14,751 bases of DNA from an uncultured bacterium (GTDB taxonomy: Bacteria > Bacillota > Clostridia > Lachnospirales > Lachnospiraceae). The position numbers and the translations under genes are program-made. The stretch covers positions 1 through 14,751 of the forward strand of contig CAMTFT010000006.1 of the NCBI GenBank assembly GCA_947071365.1, written 5' to 3'. Positions 13,476-14,751 of this stretch are shown here, piece after piece. Below the pieces are notes generated by a model. That model searched no databases. It was not told the DNA's origin and worked only from the letters and a program-made list of their open reading frames with translations. How positions within the stretch are numbered: the stretch's first letter is position 1; the number at the start of each line of letters is the position of its first letter.

Positions 13476-14649
13476 ATACAATTGCTTTGTAATTTTCCTT
13501 ATCCGTATCACCCTCCGTACTGAAGAACAGGACGCGGGAGTTCTCGTCCAGACCAAGCTGCTTTCTGATGTCTGAAAGCTGCGGATTCGTCATGATCTCC
13601 GCCACACAGCCAAAGGCTGCCGCTCCGCTTTCCCCGGATACTACACGGTCGTCTTTTCCGGCCGGATTTCCAAGAATGCGCATGCCCTTTGCCGCTACGT
13701 AGTCCGGGCATGAGATGAAATAATCCGCATGATCCTTCAGGATCTCCCAGCCGATGCTGCAGGGTTCTCCGCATGCCAGCCCTGCCATGATGGTATCCAT
13801 GTCTCCTGTCACGAAATGACGCTCTCCGTCATTCGCCTCGGCAGTCCGGTACAGGCAGTCCGCCTTATTCGGCTCCACGATCGTAATGACCGGTCTGTCC
13901 TCCCCGTATATCGCGGAGAAAAGTCCTGTCACCGCGCCTGCCATAGAGCCTACGCCAGCCTGCAGGAAAATGTGGGTCGGCTTTTCCGGAATCTGCTCCA
14001 ATGCTTCCAGTCCCATGGTTCCGTAGCCCTGCATGATCCAGGTCGGAATATCCTCGTATCCCTCCCAGGCCGTATCCTGCACCATGACCCAGCCCTTCTC
14101 TTCTGCCTGGCTGTTGGCAAGGCGAACCGCCTCGTCATAGTTCAGATCCGTGATGCTTGCCTCGGCGCCCTCGGCCCGAATGTTCTCCAGCCGCTCCTTC
14201 GCGCTTCCCTTCGGCATGTATACCACCGACTTCTGTCTGAACTGATTCGCAGTCCATGCAACGCCCCGGCCATGGTTGCCGTCCGTCGCAGTCACGAAGG
14301 TGATATCCCCCAGTTCCTTCCGAACCTCCTCTGAGATCAGCGTCTGATAGTCCACCTCGGAGATCTTTTTCCCAAGCCGCTGTGCCAGATAGTTGCCGAT
14401 GGCGTAGCTGCCGCCCAGTACCTTGAACGCATTCAGACCGAAACGGTAGGATTCATCCTTCACGTACACATCCCCGAGTCCGAGATACTTTGCCGTCTCC
14501 GGAAGATGCTGCAGCGGAGTAGCCTCATAGACCGGAAAACTTCTGTGAAATTCCCTTACCTTTTCAGCAGATTCCCTGCTTAAAAAGGCCAGGTCACACG
14601 TACATTCTCCGTCATGTGTTCTTTTGGCAATCTTAAATTCCTCTTTCAT
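13450..14649 (-). CDS. dpaL: 2,3-diaminopropionate ammonia-lyase
   Basis: This PLP enzyme, called ygeX in E. coli, converts D- or L-2,3-diaminopropionate to pyruvate and two ammonia through 2-aminoacrylate. The 399-residue product matches the E. coli length (398). The PLP lysine is Lys76 in GLNAFKVLGGSYA. ATDGNHGRGVAW (121-132) and VQDTAWEGYE (190-199) hold Asp123 and Asp192, equivalent to the two active-site acids used for the D and L isomers. The phosphate-binding glycine loop is AGVGSMAGAV (231-240). An in-frame ATG at 14673 would add MKKERKEK, but those codons are themselves the purine-rich AAGGAAGG ribosome binding site for the ATG at 14649, so 14649 is preferred. The stop lies inside the first unit of the tandem repeat array. 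It is the first gene of the minus-strand operon visible here; only about 80 bases of upstream DNA are available, with an AT-rich TATATAAG but no convincing -35 box. Confidence 0.93.
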   Translation of the reverse strand: MKEEFKIAKRTHDGECTCDLAFLSRESAEKVREFHRSFPVYEATPLQHLPETAKYLGLGDVYVKDESYRFGLNAFKVLGGSYAIGNYLAQRLGKKISEVDYQTLISEEVRKELGDITFVTATDGNHGRGVAWTANQFRQKSVVYMPKGSAKERLENIRAEGAEASITDLNYDEAVRLANSQAEEKGWVMVQDTAWEGYEDIPTWIMQGYGTMGLEALEQIPEKPTHIFLQAGVGSMAGAVTGLFSAIYGEDRPVITIVEPNKADCLYRTAEANDGERHFVTGDMDTIMAGLACGEPCSIGWEILKDHADYFISCPDYVAAKGMRILGNPAGKDDRVVSGESGAAAFGCVAEIMTNPQLSDIRKQLGLDENSRVLFFSTEGDTDKENYKAIVWDGRFPSA

Positions 14650-14731
14650 CTTTTCCTTCCTTTCTTTTTTCATCTACCCTTATATATTGCAATTTCCGTT
14701 CCCATTTCTGTTTTTTCGATATGTTCTTACA

Positions 14732-14751
14732 CTGTCTCTTATACACATCTC
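14732..14751 (-). other. Nextera transposase adapter, reverse orientation (non-genomic)
   Basis: CTGTCTCTTATACACATCT at 14732-14750 is the exact reverse complement of the 19-base Tn5 mosaic end used in Nextera libraries. The final C fits the read-2 adapter (continuing CCGAGCC) and not the read-1 adapter (which would continue GACG). Genomic sequence ends at 14731, so DNA upstream of dpaL, including any promoter or further operon genes, is cut off. Confidence 0.97.

Noticed and set aside
1..14751. Tn5/IS50 mosaic ends at both edges, suggesting a transposon
   Set aside because: The left copy is fused to the Nextera read-1 sequence and an index, the right copy is the mirror adapter, and there is no transposase gene; these are library adapters.

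Overview
The window looks like one assembled contig from a low-to-mid GC Firmicute, most likely a gut Clostridia/Lachnospiraceae-type bacterium. The basis is strong AAAGGAGG-type ribosome binding sites, the gene families present and their style. No rRNA or other marker fixes the taxon. Both ends are sequencing artefact: bases 1-44 are an Illumina Nextera read-1 adapter with an i5 index, and 14732-14751 is the start of the opposite Nextera adapter. Genomic sequence runs only from about 45 to 14731.

Plus strand, 45-8412. A truncated OmpR-type response regulator overlaps its sensor histidine kinase by 4 bases. A near-consensus sigma-A promoter overlaps the kinase stop codon and drives a solo HicB-like small protein. 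This is followed by two ABC half-transporters that form a heterodimeric exporter with one degenerate and one canonical ATP site. Next come fucO (lactaldehyde/1,2-propanediol oxidoreductase) and rpoN (sigma-54). A long hairpin at 8415-8469 separates this strand from the convergent operon.

Minus strand, 14649-8523. The order of transcription is diaminopropionate ammonia-lyase (ygeX/dpaL), a YgeY-type M20 hydrolase, a sodium:solute symporter, a D-aminoacylase-family amidohydrolase and RidA. The set reads as an uptake and catabolic unit. The symporter would bring in an acylated or carbamoylated amino acid. The two hydrolases would release 2,3-diaminopropionate or a related amino acid. The lyase would convert it to pyruvate and ammonia through 2-aminoacrylate, and RidA would clear that reactive enamine. 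The exact substrate is not visible in the sequence.

The least explained structure is a 36-38 bp tandem repeat array (about 13313-13475) between ygeX and ygeY. Its last unit encodes the C-terminal residues and stop codon of ygeX. The units nearest the gene are almost identical and those further away are decayed.
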